A stretch of DNA of 11,369 bases from Lachnospiraceae bacterium (GCA_017523185.1 JAFWXB010000185.1:1-11369), one strand, 5' to 3'. Shown: positions 4,564 through 11,369, counted from the first letter of the stretch. The notes: generated by a model from the letters alone, not told the origin. Translations and numbers: made by a program.

Positions 4564-4677
4564 AACATGGTATACGCTAGCCGGATATAGAGGTGAAAGG
4601 GTTGAAAAGACCACGAGAACCACCACTTAAACCATACCCAAGACATAATGACTAAAAATAGTAAGGAAGTGTGAAGC

Positions 4678-5673
4678 ATGAGTGAAGATAAAAAACTGAA
4701 TGAAATAATTAGAGTGCAAAAACGACCGAAGCGTTTTGTGGTAATGGATAAGACATTTTTAGAAGATAGCAGACTGTCTTTTAAAGCGAAAGGTATTTTA
4801 GCATATTTATTAAGCAAACCGGATGATTGGAAAGTTGTTGTAGGCAATCTTGTAAATTATTCTGCAGATGGAAAATCAGCCGTATATGCAGGCTTAAGAG
4901 AACTCAAAGAATACGGATATTATGAAAAAGTTCCTGTAAGAAATGAACAAGGAACAAGAATTATCCGTTGGGAAAGTGTTGTCTATGAAGTGCCACGTTC
5001 TTTACTAAATGATGATATAGAAGCAGAAGAAACAGAGCATATAGAAGACGTGCATCAGGAACAGGACGAACAACCAAGACAGCAAGAATTACAGAAACAA
5101 TTGGAAGTAGAAGAATGTCTATCAGAACAATCAGAACAAGTACAAGCTAAAGTTGTGCAAAATAGCGAAGTTTCTCTATATGCCGATTTTCAAAAAGTAG
5201 AGAATGAACATCAACAAAACTGCTTACGTAATAATAATTATTATACTAATAATTTACATAAACTGAATGAGAATATCATGTCTAGTCAGACGGAATATAG
5301 ACAGCCAAAAGTAGATGTGGATAGCACAATATCATTAGTGCATGAAAATATCGGTTATAAAAGTTTTAAGATAGCTCATGCAGATGATATTGGATTAATT
5401 GATGAATTTGTAAATATCATGGTAGATGCCTTATTGTCGCAGAATGAAACTGTTCGCATTCGTGGAGAGAATAAACCAAAGCAACTCGTCAAAAGCAATT
5501 TGATGAAGTTGACCTATGGTCATGTAGAACATGTACTTTGGCAATTTAAGGAATATGCTAAGCGAATTAAGAAAAAGCAGCAGTATATATTATCTATGCT
5601 CTATACAGCTCCAATGGAGTTTAATGCCCATTACACTAATTGTGTACAAGCGGATGGAGTATTAGTGGGATAA
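4678..5673 (+). CDS. Plasmid-type replication initiator, winged helix plus DUF6017
   Basis: A 331-residue protein. Residues 15-105 (FVVMDKTFLEDSRLSFKAKG through LKEYGYYEK) are the winged-helix domain common to initiators of Firmicute plasmids and integrative elements. Residues 110-165 are an acidic, glutamine-rich linker (EQDEQPRQQELQKQ). Residues about 235-320 (IDEFVNIMVDAL..VRIRGENKP..YILSMLYTAPMEFNAHYT) match my memory of DUF6017, the DnaD-like C-terminal domain of these proteins. AAGGAAGTG precedes the ATG. It heads an operon with ParA and ParB, the usual order for a theta-type replication and partition module. The origin is probably close by, either in 4387-4677 or within the gene; no iterons are obvious. 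Confidence 0.8.
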   Translation: MSEDKKLNEIIRVQKRPKRFVVMDKTFLEDSRLSFKAKGILAYLLSKPDDWKVVVGNLVNYSADGKSAVYAGLRELKEYGYYEKVPVRNEQGTRIIRWESVVYEVPRSLLNDDIEAEETEHIEDVHQEQDEQPRQQELQKQLEVEECLSEQSEQVQAKVVQNSEVSLYADFQKVENEHQQNCLRNNNYYTNNLHKLNENIMSSQTEYRQPKVDVDSTISLVHENIGYKSFKIAHADDIGLIDEFVNIMVDALLSQNETVRIRGENKPKQLVKSNLMKLTYGHVEHVLWQFKEYAKRIKKKQQYILSMLYTAPMEFNAHYTNCVQADGVLVG

Positions 5674-5701
5674 CAGATAATTACAGATGGGAGAAAATAA
5701 C

Positions 5702-6478
5702 ATGATGAAAATAATTGCAATTATGTCACCAAAAGGTGGAATTGGTAAAACCACCACCTCAGATAGTATCGCGTATTTATTGGGCGAAGAATTTGGTAAA
5801 AAAGTTTTGTTGTTAGACGGAGACCCACAAGGAGATACTTCTAAGATATTTGGAAGATATGAACCGGATGGAATTGGAATGAGTGAACTCTTAGAGCAAC
5901 ATATCAGTTTGGGTGGTACATACACAACAGAAGATTTAATTCAGAAAACAGAATATGGCAACATTGATATCATTCCAGCTAATGGGTATCTGATGCAAAC
6001 CGACATGAACCTGCTGCTCAAAGAAGAAGATAATCAAGTTACAAGACTTCGTGATGCATTGGTAGAAATATCACACAAATACGATTATTGTATTTGTGAT
6101 TGTGGTCGTTTGTTTGACATGGTCGTTATCAATATTTTGTTAGCAGCAGAACTGGTAATTGCTCCGGTAAAAGTAGGAGGTTTTGAAATCGAAGCACTCC
6201 AAAATTTAGATGAGCAAATTGAGGACTTGAAAGATATCAATCCGAATTTGCAGATGAAAGCACTTATCACAATGCAACAGAAAAATAAGACATCTTTAGA
6301 AGTAGAAGAATGGCTTAGTCAGGAATTTAATATGTTTGAAACAGTAATTCGTCGTTCGATTATTGCTGAAAAGTCAACAATTGCAATGATGCCTTTACCA
6401 AAGTTTTCAAAGAACTGTATCGTTTCAAAAGATTATAGAGGTCTTATACAAGAATTGCTTCAAGAATTGGAGATATAA
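5702..6478 (+). CDS. parA: ParA-family partition ATPase
   Basis: A 258-residue deviant Walker-type ATPase. It shows the Walker A signature KGGIGKTTT at residues 11-19, the A' region LLLDGDPQGD, and YDYCICDCG as Walker B. It would bind the nucleoid and move ParB-bound DNA during partition of the circular form. The start at 5702 is favoured because GGGAG (5689-5693) is eight bases upstream; ATG at 5705 and at 5687 are alternatives. There is no N-terminal helix-turn-helix, so it is the short Soj/ParA type. After the Walker B aspartate it has CGRL where CPP is usual. It sits 28 bases after the initiator and 4 bases before ParB. Confidence 0.9.
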   Translation: MMKIIAIMSPKGGIGKTTTSDSIAYLLGEEFGKKVLLLDGDPQGDTSKIFGRYEPDGIGMSELLEQHISLGGTYTTEDLIQKTEYGNIDIIPANGYLMQTDMNLLLKEEDNQVTRLRDALVEISHKYDYCICDCGRLFDMVVINILLAAELVIAPVKVGGFEIEALQNLDEQIEDLKDINPNLQMKALITMQQKNKTSLEVEEWLSQEFNMFETVIRRSIIAEKSTIAMMPLPKFSKNCIVSKDYRGLIQELLQELEI

Positions 6479-6482
6479 GAAT

Positions 6483-7709
6483 ATGGCAGCAGGATTTAGT
6501 GTAAAAGATGCGTTAAATAAAAATAGCAAAGCAGGAATTGACGAATCTCCAAAAGCGAGATTTCGTACAAAAGATATATCTATTTTTAAGATGTATCGAA
6601 ATGAGATGAATTTTTATAGCGTAGAGCAAATTGAGGAATTAGCAGGAGATATTCTCATGTATGGTCTGAAGCAGAATTTGGAACTTGTATATGCACCATG
6701 CGAGAAAGGCGAATATCGAATTGTAGCCGGCGAAAGAAGATGGGAAGCTCTCAAGTATCTTGTATCCAATGGCTATAAAGAATTTGAAATTGCCACAAGT
6801 AAACTCACAACTCCACAAGATGATGATGACGAACAAGTAGAAATTATCATAGCAAATGCTTATCGTACAAAGAGTATCACAGATTTAATTGAGGAAGAAA
6901 CTCGCTTAAAAACATCTTTAGAACGTATGAGAGCAGCAGGAAAAAAAGTAAAAGGATATGATTTGCAATCCGGACGTTTAAGAGATGTTATAGCTTCTAT
7001 GTTACATATTTCCAAGACAAAAGTTGCTCAATTTGAAGCAGTCAATAACAATTTAATTTCCGAATGGAAAGAAGAATTGAAAAAAGGACAACTGACTTTT
7101 TCTGCTGCATATGAATTAAGTGGAATGTCCACAGAGAATCAACGTGAAGCATTAGGAAAATTTGTAAATTTTGGTGAAATTTCTCTCAAAGATATTAAGG
7201 ATATGAAAGAAGAACAGATGGCAGAAAAAGAAAAAGCACAATTACAAGGACAACTTAGCTTTTATGATATAGAACTTGTGTCAGAATCTGACACCAAAGT
7301 GGAAGCCAAAACGATTGTGTCAGAATCTGACACCGAAGTGGGAGCCAAAACGATTGTGTCAGAATCTGACACCGAAATGGAAGCCGAAACGATTGTGTCA
7401 GAATCTGACACCGAAATGGAAGCCAAAAAAATTGTGTCAGAATCTGACACCAAAATGGAAGTCAAAAAGGTTGTGTCAGAATGTAAGAAATATATAAGAC
7501 TTTTTCAACACCAATTTGACAGAGTGCTGAATGGAACTCAACACTCTCTAATTATAAAAGAGAATGGGTATCAGGTCAATGATAAAGTGGTTCTTGGTGA
7601 ATTTATAGATGGCAGAGCAACCGGAAGAACTATCGAAAAGAGAATTACATTTATAGAAAATGAAATATCCGGATTAGAAAGAGGATATTGTGTGATAGAA
7701 ATATTTTAA
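6483..7709 (+). CDS. parB: ParB-family partition protein with palindrome-encoded repeats and a DUF3850-like C-terminus
   Basis: A 408-residue protein in three parts. Residues 30-190 form the ParB/Spo0J core, with GLKQNLELVYA and the signature VAGERRWEAL (residues 81-90), then a helix-turn-helix around 164-190. Residues 266-330 are five 13-residue repeats of the type VSESDTKVEAKTI, each encoded around a DNA palindrome. Residues about 334-408 (CKKYIRLFQHQFDRVLNG, EFIDGRATGR, GLERGYCVIEI) resemble a DUF3850/ASCH-like domain, normally a separate small RNA-binding-type protein. GGAG lies ten bases before the ATG, which is four bases after the ParA stop. ParB proteins usually end soon after the helical part, so the tail looks like a fusion. 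The DUF3850 call is from memory of its motifs. Confidence 0.85.
   Translation: MAAGFSVKDALNKNSKAGIDESPKARFRTKDISIFKMYRNEMNFYSVEQIEELAGDILMYGLKQNLELVYAPCEKGEYRIVAGERRWEALKYLVSNGYKEFEIATSKLTTPQDDDDEQVEIIIANAYRTKSITDLIEEETRLKTSLERMRAAGKKVKGYDLQSGRLRDVIASMLHISKTKVAQFEAVNNNLISEWKEELKKGQLTFSAAYELSGMSTENQREALGKFVNFGEISLKDIKDMKEEQMAEKEKAQLQGQLSFYDIELVSESDTKVEAKTIVSESDTEVGAKTIVSESDTEMEAETIVSESDTEMEAKKIVSESDTKMEVKKVVSECKKYIRLFQHQFDRVLNGTQHSLIIKENGYQVNDKVVLGEFIDGRATGRTIEKRITFIENEISGLERGYCVIEIF
7278..7483 (+). repeat. Five 39-bp tandem repeats, each with a 17-bp palindrome, inside parB
   Basis: The palindrome GTGTCAGAATCTGACAC (8-bp arms, one central base) starts at 7278, 7317, 7356, 7395 and 7434 and is identical in all five; a sixth copy at 7473 keeps only GTGTCAGAAT. 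The 22 bases between palindromes vary more than the palindromes themselves. The period is a multiple of three, so the parB frame is kept. A parS-like centromere for the encoded ParB, or an invading palindromic repeat, are the main options. Confidence 0.9.
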
Positions 7710-7732
7710 AAATCTAGTACAGAGTTTGAACC

Positions 7733-7774
7733 TTATTATATAGAACAGGAATAAAGACAAGTTCCATATTATAA
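7733..7774. repeat. Imperfect inverted repeat between parB and the 34-codon gene
   Basis: TTATTATATAGAAC (7733-7746) and GTTCCATATTATAA (7761-7774) are complementary at 12 of 14 positions with a 14-base loop. It could be a weak terminator or an operator for the recombinase operon; no T run follows. Confidence 0.4.
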
Positions 7775-7796
7775 AATAAAGCAAGGGGGAAGAATT

Positions 7797-7901
7797 ATGC
7801 AGTATATTGTAAAAAATGTATTTAAAAGTAAAGATGAAGCAGAGCGAAAGAAAAAAGTAGTGGAAATTATTAAAAAGCAAATTAATAATAATCATAAATA
7901 G
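7797..7901 (+). CDS. 34-residue basic protein upstream of the recombinase
   Basis: A very short frame, MQYIVKNVFKSKDEAERKKK followed by VVEIIKKQINNNHK, with a strong AGGGGGAAG site six bases or fewer before the ATG. A beta-like start and one charged helix are all that can be seen. I recall similarly short proteins of the form MxYxVKNVFKS encoded just before serine recombinases in Clostridial elements, which supports it being real, but no function is known to me; a recombination directionality factor is one possibility. A 14-bp inverted repeat separates it from the recombinase, which may therefore be transcribed apart from it. Confidence 0.6.
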   Translation: MQYIVKNVFKSKDEAERKKKVVEIIKKQINNNHK

Positions 7902-7908
7902 TACATAG

Positions 7909-7976
7909 ATAAAGCAAGTAAATCATTTGATATTTAAGATAAAATAGCTTAAAATAAAATTGTTTACTTGCTTTAT
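7909..7976 (+). terminator. Inverted repeat between the 34-codon gene and the recombinase
   Basis: Exact 14-base arms ATAAAGCAAGTAAA (7909-7922) and TTTACTTGCTTTAT (7963-7976), with a nested TTTAAG/CTTAAA pair (7933-7938, 7948-7953) inside. A T-rich stretch follows. It starts eight bases after a stop codon, as a terminator would, and reaches to within 18 bases of the recombinase ATG. A recombinase-binding or regulatory site is an alternative. Confidence 0.45.
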
Positions 7977-7994
7977 TTATTAGTAGGAGAAAAT

Positions 7995-9584
7995 ATGGAT
8001 AAAGCAGTTTTGTATTTAAGAATAAGCAAAGAAGATGTAGATAAGATAAACAAGGGTGATGATAGTGAAAGCATTATTAACCAAAGATTGTTGTTAATGG
8101 ATTATGCTATCGAACATGAAATGCAAGTGGTAGATGTATATTCAGATGATGATTATTCCGGATTATATGATGACCGTCCTGAATTTGACCGATTGATTCG
8201 AGATGGAAAATTGGGGAAATTTAATGTAGTTATTTCGAAAACACAGTCAAGATTTACAAGAAATATGGAGCATATGGAAAAATATTTACACCATGATTTT
8301 CCGTTATTGGGGATTCGTTTTATTGGTGTTGTAGATGGAGTCGATACACAAAATGTAGCGAATAAGAAATCAAGACAAATAAATGGTCTTATCAATGAGT
8401 GGTATTGTGAAGATTTGTCTAATAATATTCGTGCAGTTTTTCAAAAAAAGATGAAAGATGGACAATTTCTAGGAGCATTTGCACCATATGGATATTTGAA
8501 AGACCCAAAAGATAAGTACAAGTTTATTATTGATGAATATGCAGCAGATGTTGTAAGAAGAATTTATGCTCTTTTTTTAGAGGGGTATAGTTTAAAAGCT
8601 ATTTGTTATATATTACAAGATGATGGAATTTTAAACCCAACACTTTATAAACAACAACAAGGTTTTAAATACCAAAATGTACAATCTAATGAATTTGGTA
8701 TAAAATATAATTTATGGAGTGTAACTACAATTAAAAGAATTTTATCAAATGAAACGTATATAGGTACACTTATGCAAGGTACTTGTAAGAAAGTGAGTTA
8801 TAAAGATAAAAAGGTAGTAGCAGTTCCAAGAGAACAATGGTATATTATAAAAGGACATCACGAAGCAATTATTGATGAGGAAACATTTTATAAGGTTGTT
8901 GATTTGCGTTCGAATAGGAGAGTATGCAAAGAAAATCAATTTGGTGTAAAAAAGGCTCATATGTTTGCAGGGAAACTTCGTTGTGCAGATTGTGGTCATA
9001 CTATGATAAAAACAGGCGGTGGTTATGGCTATTTAAGATGTCAGCTTGCCAATAAATCACGAAATCAGGAATGTACAACACATGGAATACGTTTAGCAAC
9101 CATAGAAAATGTTGTGCAAGTGAAAATACAAGAACTTGTAAACAACGTATTATATGAAGATAAGTATCTTTTAGAATTAGAACAAGAAGTTCAAAGAGAT
9201 AATGGCAAAGATTATATGAAGCAATATCAGAAGAAGATAAAAGAAATTGATGTTAGAAAAGAAGAAATTTCCAAGCATATGAAAATGTTATATCAGGATA
9301 GATTGCAGGAAGTGATTTCTTATGATATGTTTTGTCAATTGAAAGATAATTTTGATACAGAGCTACATAATCTGAATGAAAAAAGAAAATCTTTATTAGA
9401 AGAATTGGAACTTCGAGAACAGGAACAGAAAGCACGAAAAAATTTATCAGAAGTGGTACAACGTTATACCGATTATTCCACACTTACATATGCCATAGTA
9501 AATGATTTTATTGATTATATTGAAATTGGAGAAAAACAGAAAGAAACTGGAGAACAGGAAATTGTTATCCATTGGAGATTTTAA
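7995..9584 (+). CDS. Large serine recombinase (integrase/excisionase of the element)
   Basis: A 529-residue large serine recombinase that would cut and rejoin attP and attB by a serine-linked double-strand mechanism. The resolvase domain occupies residues 3-150, with catalytic Ser11 in YLRIS, YSDDDYSGLYDDRPEFDRLI and SRFTRN. The recombinase domain follows (GAFAPYGYLKDP..DVVRRIYALFLEGYSL), then a zinc ribbon with Cys330, Cys333, Cys349 and Cys360, and a long coiled coil from about 390 to 470 as in integrases that control direction with it. TAGGAG lies before the ATG at 7995; the open frame extends nine codons upstream. It is the last gene of the element, next to the junction, as is usual. All visible key residues are intact, so it is probably active. 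Confidence 0.93.
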   Translation: MDKAVLYLRISKEDVDKINKGDDSESIINQRLLLMDYAIEHEMQVVDVYSDDDYSGLYDDRPEFDRLIRDGKLGKFNVVISKTQSRFTRNMEHMEKYLHHDFPLLGIRFIGVVDGVDTQNVANKKSRQINGLINEWYCEDLSNNIRAVFQKKMKDGQFLGAFAPYGYLKDPKDKYKFIIDEYAADVVRRIYALFLEGYSLKAICYILQDDGILNPTLYKQQQGFKYQNVQSNEFGIKYNLWSVTTIKRILSNETYIGTLMQGTCKKVSYKDKKVVAVPREQWYIIKGHHEAIIDEETFYKVVDLRSNRRVCKENQFGVKKAHMFAGKLRCADCGHTMIKTGGGYGYLRCQLANKSRNQECTTHGIRLATIENVVQVKIQELVNNVLYEDKYLLELEQEVQRDNGKDYMKQYQKKIKEIDVRKEEISKHMKMLYQDRLQEVISYDMFCQLKDNFDTELHNLNEKRKSLLEELELREQEQKARKNLSEVVQRYTDYSTLTYAIVNDFIDYIEIGEKQKETGEQEIVIHWRF

Positions 9585-9591
9585 GTATATC

Positions 9592-9662
9592 AGGAAAGTT
9601 CAGACCTTGTATTTAAACGAATGATTTTATTTTTAATAAGGAATGAACTTTCTTGTTTTTTT
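9592..9662 (+). terminator. Terminator after the recombinase
   Basis: CAGGAAAGTTCA (9592-9603) and TGAACTTTCTTG (9645-9656) pair at 11 of 12 positions and are followed by six T. The loop is long (41 bases), which is unusual for a simple terminator, so the arms may also serve as recombinase-related sites next to the junction. Confidence 0.6.
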
Positions 9663-9690
9663 AATATGTCACATGTGTCCCATGTCCCGA
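9661..9690. other. Element-host junction (attR-like)
   Basis: On the minus strand the protease reads normally through its SGHGTHVT motif and then, after the Thr codon at 9667-9669, gives Tyr and stop instead of the expected Gly-rich continuation. The crossover therefore lies at or just right of 9666. The 8-base palindrome CACATGTG (9670-9677) lies here, within the most conserved codons of the family. The exact core dinucleotide needs the other junction. Confidence 0.7.
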
Positions 9691-10299
9691 TAAATCCACA
9701 CTTGGACATATCAAACGACGTGTAGCTTCATTAGATGCTATAATTGCATTATTTAATGTTTCATTAGAAAAAAGTGTACCTAAATTATAACCATTAGGTG
9801 CAGAAGAACCTTCTACACTTCCATTTGGAATACTTTGGTCCCAAAGCGAAAGAATACGAGAAGTATTGTCATTATTTTGAAAATCAGGGTGCATATAGTC
9901 AATTCCGGAATCAATGATTCCAACTAAAGTATCACGACCTGTCAATTCCGGAAAACGTGTTTGTAATGTAGTTACGCAAGAAGCTCTTTTTCCTTCGAAT
10001 ACTTCAAAAAAAAGACTTTTTGGTTTTTCGATATAAGTAATTACTTCTTCTTGGGCGAGTGCTTCTAAAAGATTTGCAGGAACACGCAAGATGCCGTAAT
10101 TATTGAGTAATTCTGTAATTTGTATATTCGGATACCGTTCGGATAAAGAAGAAAGATTTCCGGAATGTTTTACAATAATTTCCCATGAGTTATCAGATGC
10201 TTCAAATCCTGTTGAAAGTTCCAATGATTTTTGACGTTCCAAAGGCGTTGCATCTAGTGCAGCACGGAGTAAAGTTTCAATTTTTTCACTATTTGCCAT
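9661..10299 (-). pseudogene. S8 subtilase-like protease, 5' part, cut by the element
   Basis: 212 codons of a subtilisin-family protease of the Csp-like type common in Clostridia, whose members often begin with a block like LLRAALDATPLERQKSLELS. It shows the catalytic Asp in VGIIDSGIDYMHPDF (Asp130) and the catalytic His in DLSGHGTHV (His206). It then stops after two more relevant residues, so the Ser region and the rest of the domain are missing. Full-length relatives are more than twice as long. No signal peptide is seen. ATG at 10299 is taken as the start; GTG at 10317 is an alternative, and neither has a clear ribosome binding site. The missing 3' part should lie beyond the left end of the element. 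Relation to spore-germination Csp proteases is inference. Confidence 0.85.
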
Positions 10300-10574
10300 A
10301 AAATTATATCGTTTCACATGAGTTCGATAATGAAAAATACTTGATAAAGCATTAGATAAAAGTATAGAAAATCAATATCAATTTTTTATTCTTAATAGGA
10401 AAAATGATATTTTAAATTTGTCGAACTGATGTTAGTTTATATTTATTCTTAATTTTTATTATATGAAACAAAGAGAAAATGTGTGTTTTATTTTTTATAA
10501 AAGTAGTATATATTTGAGAAAATTTTTATAAAAAATATAGGTTGTCAAATAACTGTATGCTTTGTCAAAAAAGT
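10300..10574. other. AT-rich host intergenic region
   Basis: This separates the divergently transcribed protease fragment and hydrogenase gene. No reading frame is convincing. On the right side two related stretches start with TTGTCAAA (10543 and 10562 regions) and end in GTATG. I cannot point to a protease promoter with confidence; a TATAAT on the minus strand lies too close to the start codon to serve that gene. Confidence 0.5.
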
Positions 10575-10592
10575 ATGTTAAAAAAATGACAA
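10575..10592. promoter_or_regulatory. Possible Rex-type operator
   Basis: ATGTTAAAAAAATGACAA agrees at 11 of 14 defined positions with the Rex consensus TTGTTAANNNNTTAACAA. It sits 18 bases before the -35 box of the hydrogenase gene. Rex is a redox (NADH/NAD) repressor known to control hydrogenase and fermentation genes in Clostridia. In AT-rich DNA such a match could be chance. Confidence 0.3.
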
Positions 10593-10610
10593 TCTTCGTC
10601 GAAAGTGATA

Positions 10611-10639
10611 TTGACTTATGGACACAATGTATGGATAAT
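10611..10639 (+). promoter_or_regulatory. Promoter of the [FeFe] hydrogenase gene
   Basis: TTGACT (10611-10616), 17 bases, GATAAT (10634-10639), 40 bases before the ATG, with GAGAGGAGA as ribosome binding site between. Spacing and sequence fit a housekeeping sigma factor promoter. Confidence 0.75.
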
Positions 10640-10679
10640 AGAAATGACATAATGGAGTAAATTGAGAGGAGAGTATATT

Positions 10680-11369
10680 ATGTACGCAGATGAAAATGTC
10701 ATTCGAATTAAACATGACGTCTTGTATGAAGTTGCAAAGTTGGCTTTTGAAGGTGAATTAGATGCACAAAGAGATGCGATTGCATTTAAGTTAATTCCGG
10801 GACCAACTCCACAATTTCGTTGTTGTATTTACAAAGAACGTGAAATTATTCGTCAAAGAGTACGTCTTGCAGAAGGAAAAGCACCAGGACCGGTAGATGA
10901 TGGAAATATCATTCAAGTTATTAGTTCTGCTTGTGAAGATTGTCCGATTTCCAGTTACACAGTAACAGAAAATTGCCAAAACTGTGTAGGAAAAGCTTGT
11001 ATCAATGCTTGTAATTTTGGAGCAATTGAATCCGGTCGTCATCGTTCTCATATTGACCCGCAGAAATGTAAAGAATGTGGAAAATGTGCACAGGCTTGTC
11101 CATACAATGCGATTGCACACTTAAAGAGACCATGTAAATTTAGTTGTCCGGTAGATGCGATTACATATGACGAACACGGTATTTCTATTATTGATGAATC
11201 AAAATGTATTCGTTGTGGAAAATGTATTCATAGTTGTCCATTTGGTGCGATTGGTTCTAAGACCTTTATTGTAGATGTCATAAATGCATTAAAGGCCGGA
11301 AAACGGGTATATGCGATGGCTGCACCGGCAACAGAAGGACAGTTTGGGGAAGACATTACTATGGGAAGC
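10680..11369 (+). CDS. [FeFe] hydrogenase, group B-like, 3' end outside window
   Basis: The first 230 residues of a cytoplasmic iron-sulfur protein. Cysteines 85/88 and 99/102/107/111 precede two ferredoxin-type clusters (Cys130/133/136/140 and Cys176/179/182/186, each CxxCxxCxxxCP or similar), with an extra pair at 152/156. The last part, GKRVYAMAAPATEGQFG, is the entry to the H-cluster domain. The N-terminal block (MYADENVIRIKHDVLYEVAK, then LIPGPTPQFRCC) matches my memory of group B monomeric [FeFe] hydrogenases of gut Clostridia, which are thought to link ferredoxin to H2. The H-cluster cysteine motifs themselves lie beyond the window, so activity cannot be judged. It has its own promoter and strong GAGAGGAGA site and is host, not element, DNA. 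Confidence 0.85.
   Translation, partial: MYADENVIRIKHDVLYEVAKLAFEGELDAQRDAIAFKLIPGPTPQFRCCIYKEREIIRQRVRLAEGKAPGPVDDGNIIQVISSACEDCPISSYTVTENCQNCVGKACINACNFGAIESGRHRSHIDPQKCKECGKCAQACPYNAIAHLKRPCKFSCPVDAITYDEHGISIIDESKCIRCGKCIHSCPFGAIGSKTFIVDVINALKAGKRVYAMAAPATEGQFGEDITMGS

Larger units (their letters stand above)
4387..4677 (+). other. Region before the replication gene: hairpins and a possible gene relic
   Basis: Directly after the stop of four-cysteine copy B, and in its frame, the DNA stays open to 4521 and reads a protein-like string (LDGDQRSDDGKLIDIAG, then YLEKHSSGYTYYKVYR, stop). There is no ATG and no ribosome binding site, so I take it as a gene fragment or a very short TTG-start gene. 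Base composition is richer in G and C than around it. Two hairpins follow in separate entries. A 17-codon frame starting with TTG at 4602, behind AGAGGTG, ends PPLKPYPRHND and could be a leader peptide; support is weak. Confidence 0.4.
1..9666. mobile_element. Integrative mobile element, right-hand part, inserted in a subtilase gene
   Basis: The segment holds a rolling-circle Rep, paired small regulators, a plasmid-type initiator with ParA and ParB, and a large serine recombinase as its last gene. Just beyond the recombinase terminator, an S8 protease gene on the other strand breaks off in the middle of its catalytic domain. That places the right junction near 9661-9672. The left junction and the remainder of the protease gene should lie before the window. 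Whether the element is conjugative, mobilizable or a plasmid-like prophage cannot be told, because no relaxase, type IV secretion or virion gene is visible. The exact crossover base is uncertain by about ten bases. Confidence 0.85.

Noticed and set aside
7262..7465. Minus-strand frame made of VSDSDT repeats
   Set aside because: It exists because the 17-bp palindromes of the parB array read almost the same on both strands. It has no ribosome binding site and lies wholly inside parB.
7278..7483. CRISPR-like array
   Set aside because: The units are contiguous 39-bp tandem repeats with related sequence between palindromes, in frame within a gene, with no unique spacers and no cas genes.
10791..11120. 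Minus-strand Cys/Phe-rich frame
   Set aside because: It is a shadow of the ferredoxin-type cysteine codons of the hydrogenase gene, with no start signals.

Overview
The window is AT-rich DNA with good Shine-Dalgarno sites, TTGACA/TATAAT-type promoters and protein families typical of gut Clostridia, most likely a Lachnospiraceae member. No rRNA or tRNA gene is visible, so the genus is not fixed. About 9.66 kb is the right-hand part of an integrated mobile element; the remaining ~1.7 kb is host chromosome.

Layout. (1) 3-1460: the 3' part of an HUH rolling-circle Rep gene (its start lies before the window), then three small unknown genes on the same strand. (2) 1432-1779: a minus-strand DUF6173-like gene converging on and overlapping that operon, followed by a 562-base gene-free stretch with hairpins and the second copy of a 39-bp direct repeat. 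(3) 2342-4386: a compact regulatory island. Three convergent gene pairs overlap at their 3' ends: XRE/XRE, XRE/XRE and RHH/RHH, and both partners in each pair have the same DNA-binding fold. Each minus-strand regulator is divergent from a plus-strand gene. Two of those plus-strand genes are near-duplicate small proteins with a coiled coil and four cysteines, one behind an XRE operator and the other behind an RHH operator. (4) 4678-7709: a replication and partition operon: a DnaD-like/DUF6017 initiator, ParA, and a ParB that carries an internal array of five palindromes and a C-terminal DUF3850/ASCH-like domain. (5) 7797-9584: a 34-codon gene and a large serine recombinase, ending in a terminator. 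(6) 9661-10299, minus strand: the 5' part of an S8 subtilase gene, cut three codons after its conserved His motif. This is the element-host junction. (7) 10680 to the window end: the 5' part of a group-B-like [FeFe] hydrogenase gene.

How it fits together. The serine recombinase would integrate and excise the element at a site inside the subtilase gene, so excision should rebuild that gene. Both a rolling-circle Rep and a plasmid-type RepA/ParA/ParB set are present, suggesting an element that can be maintained extrachromosomally. The regulatory island looks like a chain of phage-like switches controlling small output proteins. The left end of the element, the rest of the subtilase and any conjugation genes lie outside the window, so whether it is an ICE, a mobilizable element or a plasmid-like prophage cannot be decided here.
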